Positions 6,457-12,882 of a stretch of DNA of 36,875 nt are shown one piece after another (positions within the stretch are counted from its first letter, which is position 1; each line of letters opens with the position of its first letter). A program made the position numbers and the translations under genes. The notes under the pieces are model-generated. The model was given only the letters and a program-made list of their open reading frames with translations. It was not told where the DNA came from and ran no database searches. This DNA is from a virus, in the IMG/VR virus record IMGVR_UViG_3300030118_007125, positions 16,657 through 53,531 of that record; one strand, 5' to 3'.

Positions 6457-6502
6457 GGGGATCGGGATAGGATTGGGGTTGGGAAATTCGTGGGTTTGAG
6501 GG
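6457..6502 (+). other. G-run cluster, possible G-quadruplex
   Basis: Six runs of three or four G lie at 6457, 6464, 6475, 6481, 6492 and 6500, just after the stop of the gene at 5786. Loops are mostly 2-8 bases. The plus-strand RNA could fold into a quadruplex. This is striking in an AT-rich genome. Confidence 0.5.
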
Positions 6503-6553
6503 ACGAGATTACATAAATGATTCGATATGATTACGTTTCGATTCGTCATTTAC

Positions 6554-6583
6554 GTGTATAATTTTGATTTACAAGGTTATAAT
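6554..6583 (+). promoter_or_regulatory. Early promoter (GTGTAT-18-TATAAT)
   Basis: Preceded by CGATTCGTCATTT, whose TCATTT can pair with AAATGA about 25 bases upstream. It lies about 105 bases before the next promoter, with no gene between them. Confidence 0.7.
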
Positions 6584-6689
6584 ATGGATGAATTCTAGAA
6601 TCGTGTATAAAGGAGAAGTGTATTGTATTTGATATGTTTATTGTTGCTCATCTATCAGATTATAGATAGTTGATGTTTAGAATCACGAC

Positions 6690-6718
6690 GTGTTTAATTT
6701 AGTATATTGGTTTATAAT
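6690..6718 (+). promoter_or_regulatory. Early promoter (GTGTTT-17-TATAAT)
   Basis: Precedes the membrane peptide gene at 6754. The -35 has one change from consensus. Confidence 0.6.
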
Positions 6719-6753
6719 AATCATATAATCCATTTAAAAAAAGGAATCGAAAA

Positions 6754-6843
6754 ATGGAAATTGCATTGAGTTTTGTTATCATTTTACCTATGGCATGTTT
6801 TATCTATTTGTTTGTTGAAGAGTTCGTGAGAAGTCTTTTCTAG
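6754..6843 (+). CDS. 29-residue membrane peptide
   Basis: A tiny reading frame with a good ribosome site (AAAAGGAATCGAAAA) and an early promoter 36 bases upstream. The peptide is one hydrophobic helix (IALSFVIILPMACFIYLFV) with a charged end (EEFVRSLF). Such short membrane peptides are common among phage early genes. The function is unknown. Confidence 0.6.
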   Translation: MEIALSFVIILPMACFIYLFVEEFVRSLF

Positions 6844-6890
6844 ACGGGACGAGAGTATTTTAAATCTATGCACGACGAAAGTTGGTTGAT

Positions 6891-7256
6891 ATGAAGTTAT
6901 ATATTGCGACTTCTAAGAATGAAGACCCGAAGTCTGTTGAAGACGTATTGGATATGTATTCGTTTAACGATGTACCTGAAAAGTCTGTATCTTATCTTAG
7001 AGATTTGTGTGGAGATGATGTTTATATATTTCAGTTGCGATGTTTTCCTTTTAAGATTGAGAGTTATCGTGTTCTTTTGTACGATATGTCGGGTAAGTCA
7101 AAGTCTGTGTTGAAAAAACGAGAAATTATTCCTGATTCTTTTGTTCAGGATATGAAGTTTGTTTGTGCTCCTTGCAGACGTCTTACAAGACGTTATAAAA
7201 GAAGAATGAATGTTGATTTGAGAATGACTTCTAGTACTTCTTATTATCCTTACTAA
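6891..7256 (+). CDS. Hypothetical protein, 121 residues
   Basis: I start it at the ATG at 6891, after GAAAG; a TTG nine bases earlier is also in frame. The N-terminal half is acidic (KNEDPKSVEDVLDMY). The C-terminal half is basic, with CAPCRRLTRRYKRRMN. The CxxC pair and arginine cluster hint at nucleic acid contact. No family is recognised. Confidence 0.7.
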   Translation: MKLYIATSKNEDPKSVEDVLDMYSFNDVPEKSVSYLRDLCGDDVYIFQLRCFPFKIESYRVLLYDMSGKSKSVLKKREIIPDSFVQDMKFVCAPCRRLTRRYKRRMNVDLRMTSSTSYYPY

Positions 7257-7317
7257 TGTATTTACATGTATTTTGATTTAAAGTTAATTCTAATTAATTC
7301 TCTAATCTTTTTAATTT

Positions 7318-7373
7318 GGCTCATCATCATAAATGTTCTTCGAGTCGCAACGTCTTGATTCGTCATCTTGGAT
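7318..7373 (+). repeat. Pre-promoter repeat (GGCTCATCA ... GATTCGTCA), copy 1
   Basis: The pattern GGCTCATCA, then CGAGTCGCAA, then TTGATTCGTCA, is shared with 8350-8405. It ends just before an early promoter. The three fixed words are kept while the bases between them vary. Confidence 0.65.
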
Positions 7374-7403
7374 GTGTATTTATTTTATTAATTGGATTAT
7401 AAT
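7374..7403 (+). promoter_or_regulatory. Early promoter (GTGTAT-18-TATAAT)
   Basis: Drives the small-gene set 7426-8346. It follows the GATTCGTCA box. Confidence 0.75.
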
Positions 7404-7425
7404 ATTATCATAAGGAGGAAACAAA

Positions 7426-7590
7426 TTGGATATTTTAAAATTCTTTTTATTGTTAACAACAATTCTTTTCGTGACGTTTTTTGGATTACGTTTTGAAAAA
7501 CATAAAGTTATATGTGGAAAGGAAGTAACTTATAAACAGTGTCAAGAATTTACTGATGAAATAAACAATGAACTAAGGAAGAGACAATGA
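7426..7590 (+). CDS. Small membrane protein, 54 residues
   Basis: It starts with TTG, chosen because a perfect AGGAGG lies eight bases upstream. An N-terminal membrane helix (LKFFLLLTTILFVTFFGL) is followed by a charged tail with two cysteines (VICGKEVTYKQC). The topology suggests a signal anchor with a periplasmic tail. Its stop overlaps the next start (ATGA). Confidence 0.7.
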   Translation: MDILKFFLLLTTILFVTFFGLRFEKHKVICGKEVTYKQCQEFTDEINNELRKRQ

Positions 7591-7745
7591 AGACAGATGT
7601 TTGGTTTGAATGTAAACCTGATGGAACATATATTATATATAAAGGAATATATGGGACAACAACTAAAACTGCTTTGAAAACTATAAAGCAAAAGAAAGAC
7701 CTGGGTCTTGCTTTAAGAAACGAACAAAGGAAGTATTTGAAATAA
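7587..7745 (+). CDS. Hypothetical protein, 52 residues
   Basis: It overlaps the previous gene by ATGA and the next by TAATG, so the three are translationally coupled. The N-terminal part (FECKPDGTYIIYKG) looks like beta strands and the C-terminal part is a lysine-rich helix. No family is recognised. Confidence 0.65.
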   Translation: MKTDVWFECKPDGTYIIYKGIYGTTTKTALKTIKQKKDLGLALRNEQRKYLK

Positions 7746-7918
7746 TGGATTTACAAGAACTATATAAACAATGTCAGATTAAACTTGACGATGTAAATAA
7801 GAAGATAAACGAAGCTTTGAGTATTGATGATTTTACTGAAGCTAATAGGCTTGCGAAAGAAAGAGGAGACTATTGTAGAAAACTTGCAACTTTAAGAATA
7901 CAGATTCTATCTAAATAA
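7745..7918 (+). CDS. Hypothetical coiled-coil protein, 57 residues
   Basis: Starts at TAATG, overlapping the previous stop. The protein is almost all helix: LYKQCQIKLDDVNKKINEAL, a turn, then a second helix ending KLATLRIQILSK. It resembles a small helical hairpin. Function unknown. Confidence 0.65.
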   Translation: MDLQELYKQCQIKLDDVNKKINEALSIDDFTEANRLAKERGDYCRKLATLRIQILSK

Positions 7919-7959
7919 CATCCCGATTCACGACGAAAGACAGATATAAAGGGTTTGAT

Positions 7960-8169
7960 ATGTTTAAAAAAGAACTAAGTATGTTTAACTTCATTTTTAA
8001 TATTCAGCATGAATGGTTTACATATATCATTAAAGAAGTTGATACTTCTCTAAGTCACTTAATAAAGTTGTACTTGAAAGCATTTTCTAATATAATTGCA
8101 ATATCAATTTCTATAACTACTCCAATCGCATTAATGATGATTGGCTTTGATTACCTAGGTCTACTTTAA
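7960..8169 (+). CDS. Small membrane protein, HEW family member 1
   Basis: A 69-residue protein with FNIQHEWFTYI near the start and a C-terminal hydrophobic segment (IIAISISITTPIALMMIG). It is clearly related to the protein at 25306 (FNVEHEWYKYF ... LPICFMMFG) and less closely to the one at 8182. An internal ATG at 7981 would match the start of the 25306 protein, but the ATG at 7960 has the better ribosome site (AAAGGG). Confidence 0.75.
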   Translation: MFKKELSMFNFIFNIQHEWFTYIIKEVDTSLSHLIKLYLKAFSNIIAISISITTPIALMMIGFDYLGLL

Positions 8170-8181
8170 GGAGCTAACGCA

Positions 8182-8346
8182 ATGTTTGACGTATCATATG
8201 ATATTCACAGATTTAATTCTTTATCCACTATTGGAGTTCTTTGGCTTGCTTTTAAAATGTTTACAAACATGCTAATTTTAAGTCTTGCATTGGTTTCTCC
8301 AATCATTATCGTTTTTCTTATCGCACTTGGACTCGATTCTCTATAA
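8182..8346 (+). CDS. Small membrane protein, HEW family member 2
   Basis: A 54-residue protein after ribosome site AAGGAG. Layout matches its neighbour at 7960: a short polar N-terminus (FDVSYDIHRFN), an amphipathic stretch, then MLILSLALVSPIIIVFLI and a GLDSL end, compared with MMIGFDYLGLL. I take the two as an old tandem duplication. Confidence 0.65.
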   Translation: MFDVSYDIHRFNSLSTIGVLWLAFKMFTNMLILSLALVSPIIIVFLIALGLDSL

Positions 8347-8349
8347 TTC

Positions 8350-8405
8350 GGCTCATCACCTAATAAGTGATTCGAGTCGCAATCCTTTGATTCGTCAACT
8401 GTGAC
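8350..8405 (+). repeat. Pre-promoter repeat (GGCTCATCA ... GATTCGTCA), copy 2
   Basis: Second copy of the element at 7318-7373, again ending just before an early promoter. GATT and AATC segments around CGAGTCGC can form a short stem. Confidence 0.65.
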
Positions 8406-8434
8406 GTGTATTATTTTAATATATTAATTATAAT
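8406..8434 (+). promoter_or_regulatory. Early promoter (GTGTAT-17-TATAAT)
   Basis: Precedes the gene at 8516. The downstream leader TATATAATTAATAAAAT is repeated after several other promoters. Confidence 0.7.
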
Positions 8435-8515
8435 CTTTATATAATTAATAAAATAAAATAAATAATTTAAAATTATTAATTATATCTGTTTCAATCTCTT
8501 TAAAAGGGTAAATCA

Positions 8516-8728
8516 ATGGAATTCAACTACGAATCTATTAATAACGTTTTGTATAATCGTCATCATAATCTCTCGTCATACTGGTCTTCTATCGGTTGGA
8601 ACGATACTCACGTTTCAGTTGTCTATATAATGGAAGATGGTGGACCTGATGAAACTGTAACTATTGATAAGAAAGGAGTAATCTCTATCTCATCTCGTCT
8701 TATGAAAGAAATGGAGTCTATCGATTAA
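8516..8728 (+). CDS. Hypothetical protein, 70 residues
   Basis: A single-gene cassette between two early promoters, with ribosome site AAAAGGGTAAATCA. The protein is acidic, with aromatic-rich strands (YWSSIGWNDTHVSVVYI, then TVTIDKKGVISISS). No family is recognised. Confidence 0.7.
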   Translation: MEFNYESINNVLYNRHHNLSSYWSSIGWNDTHVSVVYIMEDGGPDETVTIDKKGVISISSRLMKEMESID

Positions 8729-8736
8729 TAATTACT

Positions 8737-8764
8737 TGAAGTTATAAGACTTCGATTCGTCAAA
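8737..8764 (+). other. Hairpin plus TTCGTCAA box
   Basis: GAAGT at 8738-8742 pairs with ACTTC at 8749-8753, directly followed by CGATTCGTCAA, just before an early promoter. The same arrangement with different stem bases is found at 10744, 11148 and 11878. Confidence 0.5.
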
Positions 8765-8771
8765 CCCCTAT

Positions 8772-8801
8772 GTGTATAATTTTAATTAATTGGATTATAA
8801 T
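8772..8801 (+). promoter_or_regulatory. Early promoter (GTGTAT-18-TATAAT)
   Basis: A full-consensus copy (GTGTATAATTTT, then TGGATTATAATAT), nearly identical to the one at 11182. Drives the gene at 8869. Confidence 0.8.
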
Positions 8802-8868
8802 ATTTATATAATTAATAAAATAATAAAATTAATTATATCTGATTTAATCATCAAACAGAAAGTTTAAA

Positions 8869-9126
8869 ATGATTTTCATAACAGTATCTCAACGTGGATA
8901 TACAGATTCAACAGAATTACTTGGACCTTTTCAGTCTATTGAAGAAGGAAAACGTCTTGTAACTGATGACATTACTCGAGGTCTTGATGGAGACGAAACA
9001 AGATATACGTTTATCAGAATAACAAATGATAAGATTACAAACTTTGAAATTGGATATGTTTTATTCAGAGACGAGTTTGAACATGAAGGAGAAGATTTAA
9101 AAGAAGAGTATTTCCCTAATGTGTAA
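8869..9126 (+). CDS. Hypothetical protein, 85 residues
   Basis: Ribosome site GAAAG precedes the ATG. It begins IFITVSQRGYTDSTELLGPF and ends FRDEFEHEGEDLKEE, acidic with several predicted strands. An xxSLEEGKR-type segment (FQSIEEGKRLV) suggests a beta-alpha-beta fold. The stop overlaps the -35 region of the next promoter. No known family. Confidence 0.7.
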   Translation: MIFITVSQRGYTDSTELLGPFQSIEEGKRLVTDDITRGLDGDETRYTFIRITNDKITNFEIGYVLFRDEFEHEGEDLKEEYFPNV

Positions 9127-9149
9127 TTTATAATTAAATGGATTATAAT
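9121..9149 (+). promoter_or_regulatory. Early promoter (GTGTAA-17-TATAAT)
   Basis: The -35 box overlaps the last codon and stop of the gene at 8869, an economical arrangement seen again at 9415. Drives the gene at 9189. Confidence 0.65.
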
Positions 9150-9188
9150 AAATCCATAAATCATTAACAATACGAAAAAAGATTAACA

Positions 9189-9413
9189 ATGTCAAAGATT
9201 CAAATAACTTACTCAACTCGTGTTGAACTTGACTTACAAGAAGTGTGCGACGAGTTAAAGATACGAATGGAACACATTAAGACTATCACGACTTCCGGGA
9301 ATCTTTTAAGTATCTTCATGGTGAGTGGAGAATTACTTAACTACGAATTCGACTTCTCGAGGATTTGTGACGCTGAAATGGACGAATGGAACCCAACAAC
9401 TAAAATCGTCTAA
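9189..9413 (+). CDS. Hypothetical protein, 74 residues
   Basis: A small acidic protein opening with a strand (KIQITYSTRVELDL), then a helix (VCDELKIRMEHI), then strands. Ribosome site AAAAAAGATTAACA is modest. It lies alone between two promoters. No family is recognised. Confidence 0.65.
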   Translation: MSKIQITYSTRVELDLQEVCDELKIRMEHIKTITTSGNLLSIFMVSGELLNYEFDFSRICDAEMDEWNPTTKIV

Positions 9414-9414
9414 T

Positions 9415-9443
9415 GTGTAATTTATAATCAAGTATTATATAAT
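9415..9443 (+). promoter_or_regulatory. Early promoter (GTGTAA-17-TATAAT)
   Basis: Directly follows the stop of the gene at 9189. Drives the set 9480-10256. Confidence 0.65.
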
Positions 9444-9479
9444 AAATCATCAATCAACTTAAATATGAAAGATTTTAGA

Positions 9480-9785
9480 ATGGAAACTCTTTACAAGACT
9501 ACATTACCATTTGCAGCCTGTGGTGTTGTTTTAATACTTCTCGGTCATATTTTAATCGGCGCTGACTCGAATACGCCAAATAAAAACAATAAATCTAATC
9601 CAACTTACGAAGTTGTCTGCAAACACCCGATGGGTCATATCTTAAAATATAAAGTTGACAGATTCCAATGGGGAAATCTATACAACAGCAGAAACAGCAT
9701 CTGGCGTTTCTCTGATATTGAAGGTAACTCAATTAAAACATCTGGACCATGTTTTACAGATAATCAAAAGTTTAATGAAAGGTAG
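9480..9785 (+). CDS. Membrane-anchored protein, about 101 residues
   Basis: I start at the ATG at 9480 because GAAAG lies at the right distance; an in-frame ATG at 9465 has no ribosome site. Residues 7-28 (LPFAACGVVLILLGHILIGA) form one membrane helix. The remainder is soluble and aromatic, with two cysteines (EVVCKHPMGH, GPCFTD) that could form a disulfide if periplasmic. No family is recognised. Confidence 0.65.
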   Translation: METLYKTTLPFAACGVVLILLGHILIGADSNTPNKNNKSNPTYEVVCKHPMGHILKYKVDRFQWGNLYNSRNSIWRFSDIEGNSIKTSGPCFTDNQKFNER

Positions 9786-9793
9786 TTTCTAAA

Positions 9794-10012
9794 ATGACTG
9801 TTTCTGAGCTCATCGAATTTCTTAAAAAGAAAGACCCAAACATTCAAATCATTTTTCGTCATAAAGGAATGTTCGTTAGACTCAGCGAGGAAAACTTATC
9901 TACAAAAAAGTTATACCCAGACCTTACTCGAACAGACAACTCATCTTCTGGCAACGGTGAAGCTGAAAGATATCTGTTAATCACTAAAGGGAATTTAGGT
10001 AGTGATGAATAA
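9794..10012 (+). CDS. Hypothetical protein, 72 residues
   Basis: The start (MTVSELIEFLKKKDPNIQI) matches a common small-phage-protein pattern: helix, then a 'dp(n/d)' turn, then a strand. The protein at 19844 opens the same way (KTVGELKALISNLPDDTKL). It overlaps the next gene's start. Function unknown. Confidence 0.7.
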   Translation: MTVSELIEFLKKKDPNIQIIFRHKGMFVRLSEENLSTKKLYPDLTRTDNSSSGNGEAERYLLITKGNLGSDE

Positions 10013-10256
10013 AGAATATAAAATCAAAGTTTACTGGGACATCGCTAAAGAAGCTAATGTTCATAGCTTAGACTTTTTATCAAAAGATAAATATGATACT
10101 GTTTGTAAAGAAAAGAATATACCTTTAGCTGAAGATATCATTACTATTTCAATAACAAACCATTCAGATATGATTCACGACGAAATTGAATCTTACGTTT
10201 CAGAATCTCTCTACAAAGCTTATGGATACGTTCCAAGCTTTTGGTTTGAAGTATAA
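10005..10256 (+). CDS. WDF-type small protein 1
   Basis: An 83-residue protein starting at ATG 10005 inside the previous stop (GTGATGAATAA). It opens YKIKVYWDI and has an 'EKNIPL' segment followed by strands and an acidic helix, ending FWFEV. The same plan occurs in the proteins at 21511 (INVRWEFDL ... ANDIPLKVDL) and 34082 (IKIEWDFTD ... LAGLPTYLDL). I take the three as one family of unknown role. Confidence 0.7.
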   Translation: MNKEYKIKVYWDIAKEANVHSLDFLSKDKYDTVCKEKNIPLAEDIITISITNHSDMIHDEIESYVSESLYKAYGYVPSFWFEV

Positions 10257-10260
10257 AATA

Positions 10261-10290
10261 TTTGAGTCGCAAGGCTCTGAATCGTCAACT
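10261..10290 (+). other. Hairpin plus TCGTCAA box
   Basis: TTTGAGTCGCAAGGCTC can fold (GAG with CTC), followed by TGAATCGTCAA, five bases before an early promoter. Confidence 0.4.
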
Positions 10291-10295
10291 CTGGT

Positions 10296-10325
10296 GTGTA
10301 TAATTTTATTAAAATGAGTTATAAT
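10296..10325 (+). promoter_or_regulatory. Early promoter (GTGTAT-18-TATAAT)
   Basis: Drives the gene at 10396. The leader TATTTATATAATTAATAAAA matches those after 8801 and 10813. Confidence 0.75.
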
Positions 10326-10395
10326 ATTTATATAATTAATAAAACAAAATAAATTATTAATTATATCGGATTTAATCATCTAAAAAGGATACGAT

Positions 10396-10716
10396 ATGAC
10401 GCTAATGCCAAGCGAAATTTTTAATGAAGTAAAAAAGTTTAAAACAATTGCAGAGCTAAAGCAATGGATGGTTTCATTGGGTTATGATTTAAATCCTAAC
10501 TATGAAGGTTTAAGCGATGAAATGGAGCATTCGAATTATCAAAATCATTTTCATTTGGACATTCTAAATTCGGAGATAAAATCTATATCAGACGACGCTA
10601 AAGCAATCGTTATTTATAATAATATCGAAGAGGTTTTGGCTGATGGACTAAATAATCCTTCGTATAAATCTAATTTTACTTCAGATTTAAAATCACACAT
10701 ATTAATTAATCAATAA
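10396..10716 (+). CDS. Hypothetical helical protein, 106 residues
   Basis: Ribosome site AAAAAGGATACGAT. Mostly helical and acidic (FKTIAELKQWMVSLGYDL, then LSDEMEHSNYQNHFHLDI). ATG 10405 (MPSEIF) is an alternative start. A single-gene cassette. Not recognised. Confidence 0.65.
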   Translation: MTLMPSEIFNEVKKFKTIAELKQWMVSLGYDLNPNYEGLSDEMEHSNYQNHFHLDILNSEIKSISDDAKAIVIYNNIEEVLADGLNNPSYKSNFTSDLKSHILINQ

Positions 10717-10720
10717 AATC

Positions 10721-10783
10721 TTTTAACCACTCATCTCATATAATGACTCGATGCTTCAACGCATCGCATCGTCAACTCCTTGT
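10721..10783 (+). repeat. 63-base repeat with hairpin, copy 1
   Basis: TTTTAACCACT, then TATAATGACTCG, then the hairpin CGATGC (10749-10754) with GCATCG (10761-10766), then CATCGTCAACTCCTT, ending at an early promoter. 11850-11912 is nearly identical. Confidence 0.8.
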
Positions 10784-10813
10784 GTGTAATATTTCATCAA
10801 AATAAGTTATAAT
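10784..10813 (+). promoter_or_regulatory. Early promoter (GTGTAA-18-TATAAT)
   Basis: Drives the gene at 10879. The region just upstream is the first copy of the 63-base repeat. Confidence 0.7.
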
Positions 10814-10878
10814 ATTTATATAATTAATAAAGCAAAAACTATTAATTATATCATTAATCATCTAATCAGGAGATTATT

Positions 10879-11136
10879 ATGACTAGAGATCCATCTCTTC
10901 CAAGACCCAAGTTATTTCAAATCGTTATAAAAGGAAAAATCGAAGCGAAAGGACCAGAATACGTTATAAAAGAGCTACAGCTCGTAGCAGATGATTATGA
11001 TCTTCAAGAATCAATCGAAAATCTAACTGATGGTTTTTATAAAGTTGAGTCTATCACAACTAATGAAATAGAAATCGGATACAGCGCATACTGTCAAGGT
11101 GTATTCGTCGAAGGAACAAGAGTTATTCAATCATAA
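10879..11136 (+). CDS. Hypothetical protein, 85 residues
   Basis: Strong ribosome site CAGGAGATTATT. It opens with a proline-rich stretch (DPSLPRPKLFQIVIKG) followed by an alternating helix/strand pattern with an acidic middle (VADDYDLQESIENL). No family is recognised. Confidence 0.7.
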   Translation: MTRDPSLPRPKLFQIVIKGKIEAKGPEYVIKELQLVADDYDLQESIENLTDGFYKVESITTNEIEIGYSAYCQGVFVEGTRVIQS

Positions 11137-11142
11137 ATAAAT

Positions 11143-11175
11143 GTCTCATCGATGCAACGCATCGATTCATCAACC
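11143..11175 (+). other. Perfect hairpin plus TTCATCAA box
   Basis: ATCGATGC (11148-11155) and GCATCGAT (11159-11166) form an eight-base stem with a three-base loop, followed by TCATCAACCCC and an early promoter. Confidence 0.55.
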
Positions 11176-11181
11176 CCTTGT

Positions 11182-11211
11182 GTGTATAATTTTAATAAAT
11201 TGGATTATAAT
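11182..11211 (+). promoter_or_regulatory. Early promoter (GTGTAT-18-TATAAT)
   Basis: Consensus copy. Drives the set 11241-11855. Confidence 0.8.
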
Positions 11212-11240
11212 ATCTATATAATAAATAAAAGGATTTGAAA

Positions 11241-11456
11241 ATGGTTCTTAATATTGAATATGATTCTGAAGGGAACCCAGTTACATTAATAACTGGAGAA
11301 ACTGATCCTAACAAAGATATCAAAGCTCGAATAAAGCTTTTACAACAATACAGAAGACAAGGGTATACTCATGTAAACGATTATTATTGGATCCAGCTAA
11401 CTGGAAAACTCGCAACTATCAATGAATACATTCGTGAAACAAGAAGCTATTTATAA
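11241..11456 (+). CDS. THVxD-family small protein 1
   Basis: A 71-residue protein. The ATG at 11241 follows AAAAGGATTTGAAA; an in-frame TTG at 11235 lies too close to that site. Residues 30-60 (KLLQQYRRQGYTHVNDYYWI) match the protein at 11972 (FKSEGFTHVVDQFISF) and, more weakly, the one at 11472 (RRYNVTQVHDSEL). All three show helix, then TxVxD, then a strand. Function unknown. Confidence 0.7.
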   Translation: MVLNIEYDSEGNPVTLITGETDPNKDIKARIKLLQQYRRQGYTHVNDYYWIQLTGKLATINEYIRETRSYL

Positions 11457-11471
11457 GAAAGATAAATAACG

Positions 11472-11765
11472 ATGCCAGTAACTTACTCATCAGACTATCG
11501 ATCTCCTCCAACAGGATGTGGAACAATTGAAACTGAAAATGGGGAACTAATCTTAATTCAATATAACGGCTGCAGTCCAGCAGTATACGGTGGTATATAT
11601 AGCAATATCATTTACATCCCATACGACTTCAGCGAAGAGTATGATAAAGCGCAAGCGAGTCTTATTAAAATTCTAAGAAGATATAACGTAACTCAAGTTC
11701 ATGATTCAGAGCTATGTGATGGTTTTATGACAATTAACGTTTTTAATAAGCTTAGACAGCTATAA
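11472..11765 (+). CDS. THVxD-family small protein 2
   Basis: A 97-residue protein. Its start is glycine/cysteine-rich (SPPTGCGTIETENGE, NGCSPAVYGGIY), while the C-terminal part (LIKILRRYNVTQVHDSEL) fits the TxVxD family of its neighbours. It shares the operon with 11241. Not otherwise recognised. Confidence 0.65.
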   Translation: MPVTYSSDYRSPPTGCGTIETENGELILIQYNGCSPAVYGGIYSNIIYIPYDFSEEYDKAQASLIKILRRYNVTQVHDSELCDGFMTINVFNKLRQL

Positions 11766-11771
11766 TATCAG

Positions 11772-11855
11772 ATGTATCTATACGTAATCTTATCAATGCT
11801 CGTCTTTCTTATTACGTTTGGATACGTCTTAAGTTATATCAATAAAAACTTTTAA
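11772..11855 (+). CDS. 27-residue membrane peptide
   Basis: Follows the previous stop by six bases. It is one hydrophobic helix (YLYVILSMLVFLITFGYVL) with a polar end (SYINKNF). The ribosome site is poor (AATATCAG), so it may depend on coupling to the preceding gene. Confidence 0.45.
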   Translation: MYLYVILSMLVFLITFGYVLSYINKNF

Positions 11856-11912
11856 CCACTTATCTACTATAATGACTCGATGCTTCAACGCATCGCATCG
11901 TCAACTCCTTGC
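11850..11912 (+). repeat. 63-base repeat with hairpin, copy 2
   Basis: Near-identical to 10721-10783, including the CGATGC/GCATCG hairpin (11878-11895) and ATCGTCAACTCCTT, again abutting an early promoter. The repeat overlaps the end of the peptide gene at 11772. Confidence 0.8.
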
Positions 11913-11942
11913 GTGTACTTTTTTAATCAAATGAGTTATAAT
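11913..11942 (+). promoter_or_regulatory. Early promoter (GTGTAC-18-TATAAT)
   Basis: Drives 11972-12515. The -35 ends in C where most copies have A or T. Confidence 0.7.
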
Positions 11943-11971
11943 ATTCATATAATAAATAAAAAGGATTTAAT

Positions 11972-12235
11972 ATGAAAACTCTTTATATTAAATGTCCCCC
12001 TGAAGAGGGCGAAGCAATGTTTAATGGAATTCCATATACAGAAATTCTTGAAAAACTCAATATCGAAGACTCTGATGATCGTCGAGATTTGGTTATGATT
12101 ATTCATAACGTTCTACAACACTTTAAAAGTGAAGGGTTTACACATGTCGTAGATCAGTTCATCAGCTTCAAAGGAAAAATCGAAGATCATACGGAAGCTC
12201 ACGAAGAGCTATATAAAGCACGTCCAAGGAGATAA
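11972..12235 (+). CDS. THVxD-family small protein 3
   Basis: An 87-residue protein with FTHVVDQFISFKGKI near residue 55, matching the 11241 protein (YTHVNDYYWIQLTGKL). The C-terminus is charged (EDHTEAHEELYKARPRR). Ribosome site AAAAAGGATTTAAT. Function unknown. Confidence 0.7.
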   Translation: MKTLYIKCPPEEGEAMFNGIPYTEILEKLNIEDSDDRRDLVMIIHNVLQHFKSEGFTHVVDQFISFKGKIEDHTEAHEELYKARPRR

Positions 12236-12239
12236 ATCT

Positions 12240-12515
12240 ATGGCTTCAATTAAAACAACTAACGTTGGCGATACGTTAACCATAAAAAAGATTGCACAGT
12301 TCAATAAAATCTTAACAAATCATTCAAACCACAGAGAAAGCTTTTACCCTAAAACCAGAGATCCAAACAGAATACTGCCAGTTGGCACGACGTTAAAAGT
12401 AATTGCAAAAGGAAAACGACAAACAAAATGGGCTTATAGCTACGTTACAGTTACAGACCATCGAAACAATACGTTTGACATCTTATCTCCAGATTTACGA
12501 AGATTCTGCAATTAA
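12240..12515 (+). CDS. Basic beta-rich protein, 91 residues
   Basis: Strong ribosome site (AAGGAGATAAATCT) across the previous stop. It is strand-rich and basic, with VGDTLTIKKI, LPVGTTLKVIAKGKRQTKWAY and a final DLRRF. The 'vGttlkV...gk.k..y' pattern resembles an SH3-like barrel, which would suit nucleic acid or protein binding. That is a shape argument only. Confidence 0.65.
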   Translation: MASIKTTNVGDTLTIKKIAQFNKILTNHSNHRESFYPKTRDPNRILPVGTTLKVIAKGKRQTKWAYSYVTVTDHRNNTFDILSPDLRRFCN

Positions 12516-12523
12516 ACTCAATC

Positions 12524-12553
12524 GTGCAAATTTTAATCAAATAGGTTTATAAT
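12524..12553 (+). promoter_or_regulatory. Early promoter (GTGCAA-18-TATAAT)
   Basis: Near-identical over 40 bases to the one at 12817. Drives the gene at 12582. Confidence 0.75.
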
Positions 12554-12581
12554 AAATCATCACCACACAAAAAGGATCAAC

Positions 12582-12800
12582 ATGAATTCAATCACTCAAT
12601 CTCAATACGAAAATCTCATCAACGGTAAAGTTGATTCTACACTTGATACTAACATTCAGTCTGATATTAAATATGTAAAGACTATACTTTTAACCCAACA
12701 AGACAACGAATTCTTTGTTGAGTTTATCGAGTTAGATGAGCTGTGTGAAGAAGAAATTACTGAATGCATGAACAGAGGAACAATGGTTACTATCAGCTAA
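12582..12800 (+). CDS. Hypothetical acidic protein, 72 residues
   Basis: A single-gene cassette with ribosome site AAAAAGGATCAAC. It reads SITQSQYENLINGKVDSTL, then two strands (VKTILLTQQDNEFFVEFIEL), then an acidic helix. Not recognised. Confidence 0.65.
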   Translation: MNSITQSQYENLINGKVDSTLDTNIQSDIKYVKTILLTQQDNEFFVEFIELDELCEEEITECMNRGTMVTIS

Positions 12801-12816
12801 AGTTAATAACTCAATC

Positions 12817-12846
12817 GTGCAAATTTTAATCAAATAGGTTTATAAT
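12817..12846 (+). promoter_or_regulatory. Early promoter (GTGCAA-18-TATAAT)
   Basis: Drives the FSGRG-family gene at 12883. Duplicate of the promoter 293 bases upstream, including flanking ACTCAATC. Confidence 0.75.
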
Positions 12847-12882
12847 AAATCATCAATCAATCCATTAAAAAAGGAAATCAAA

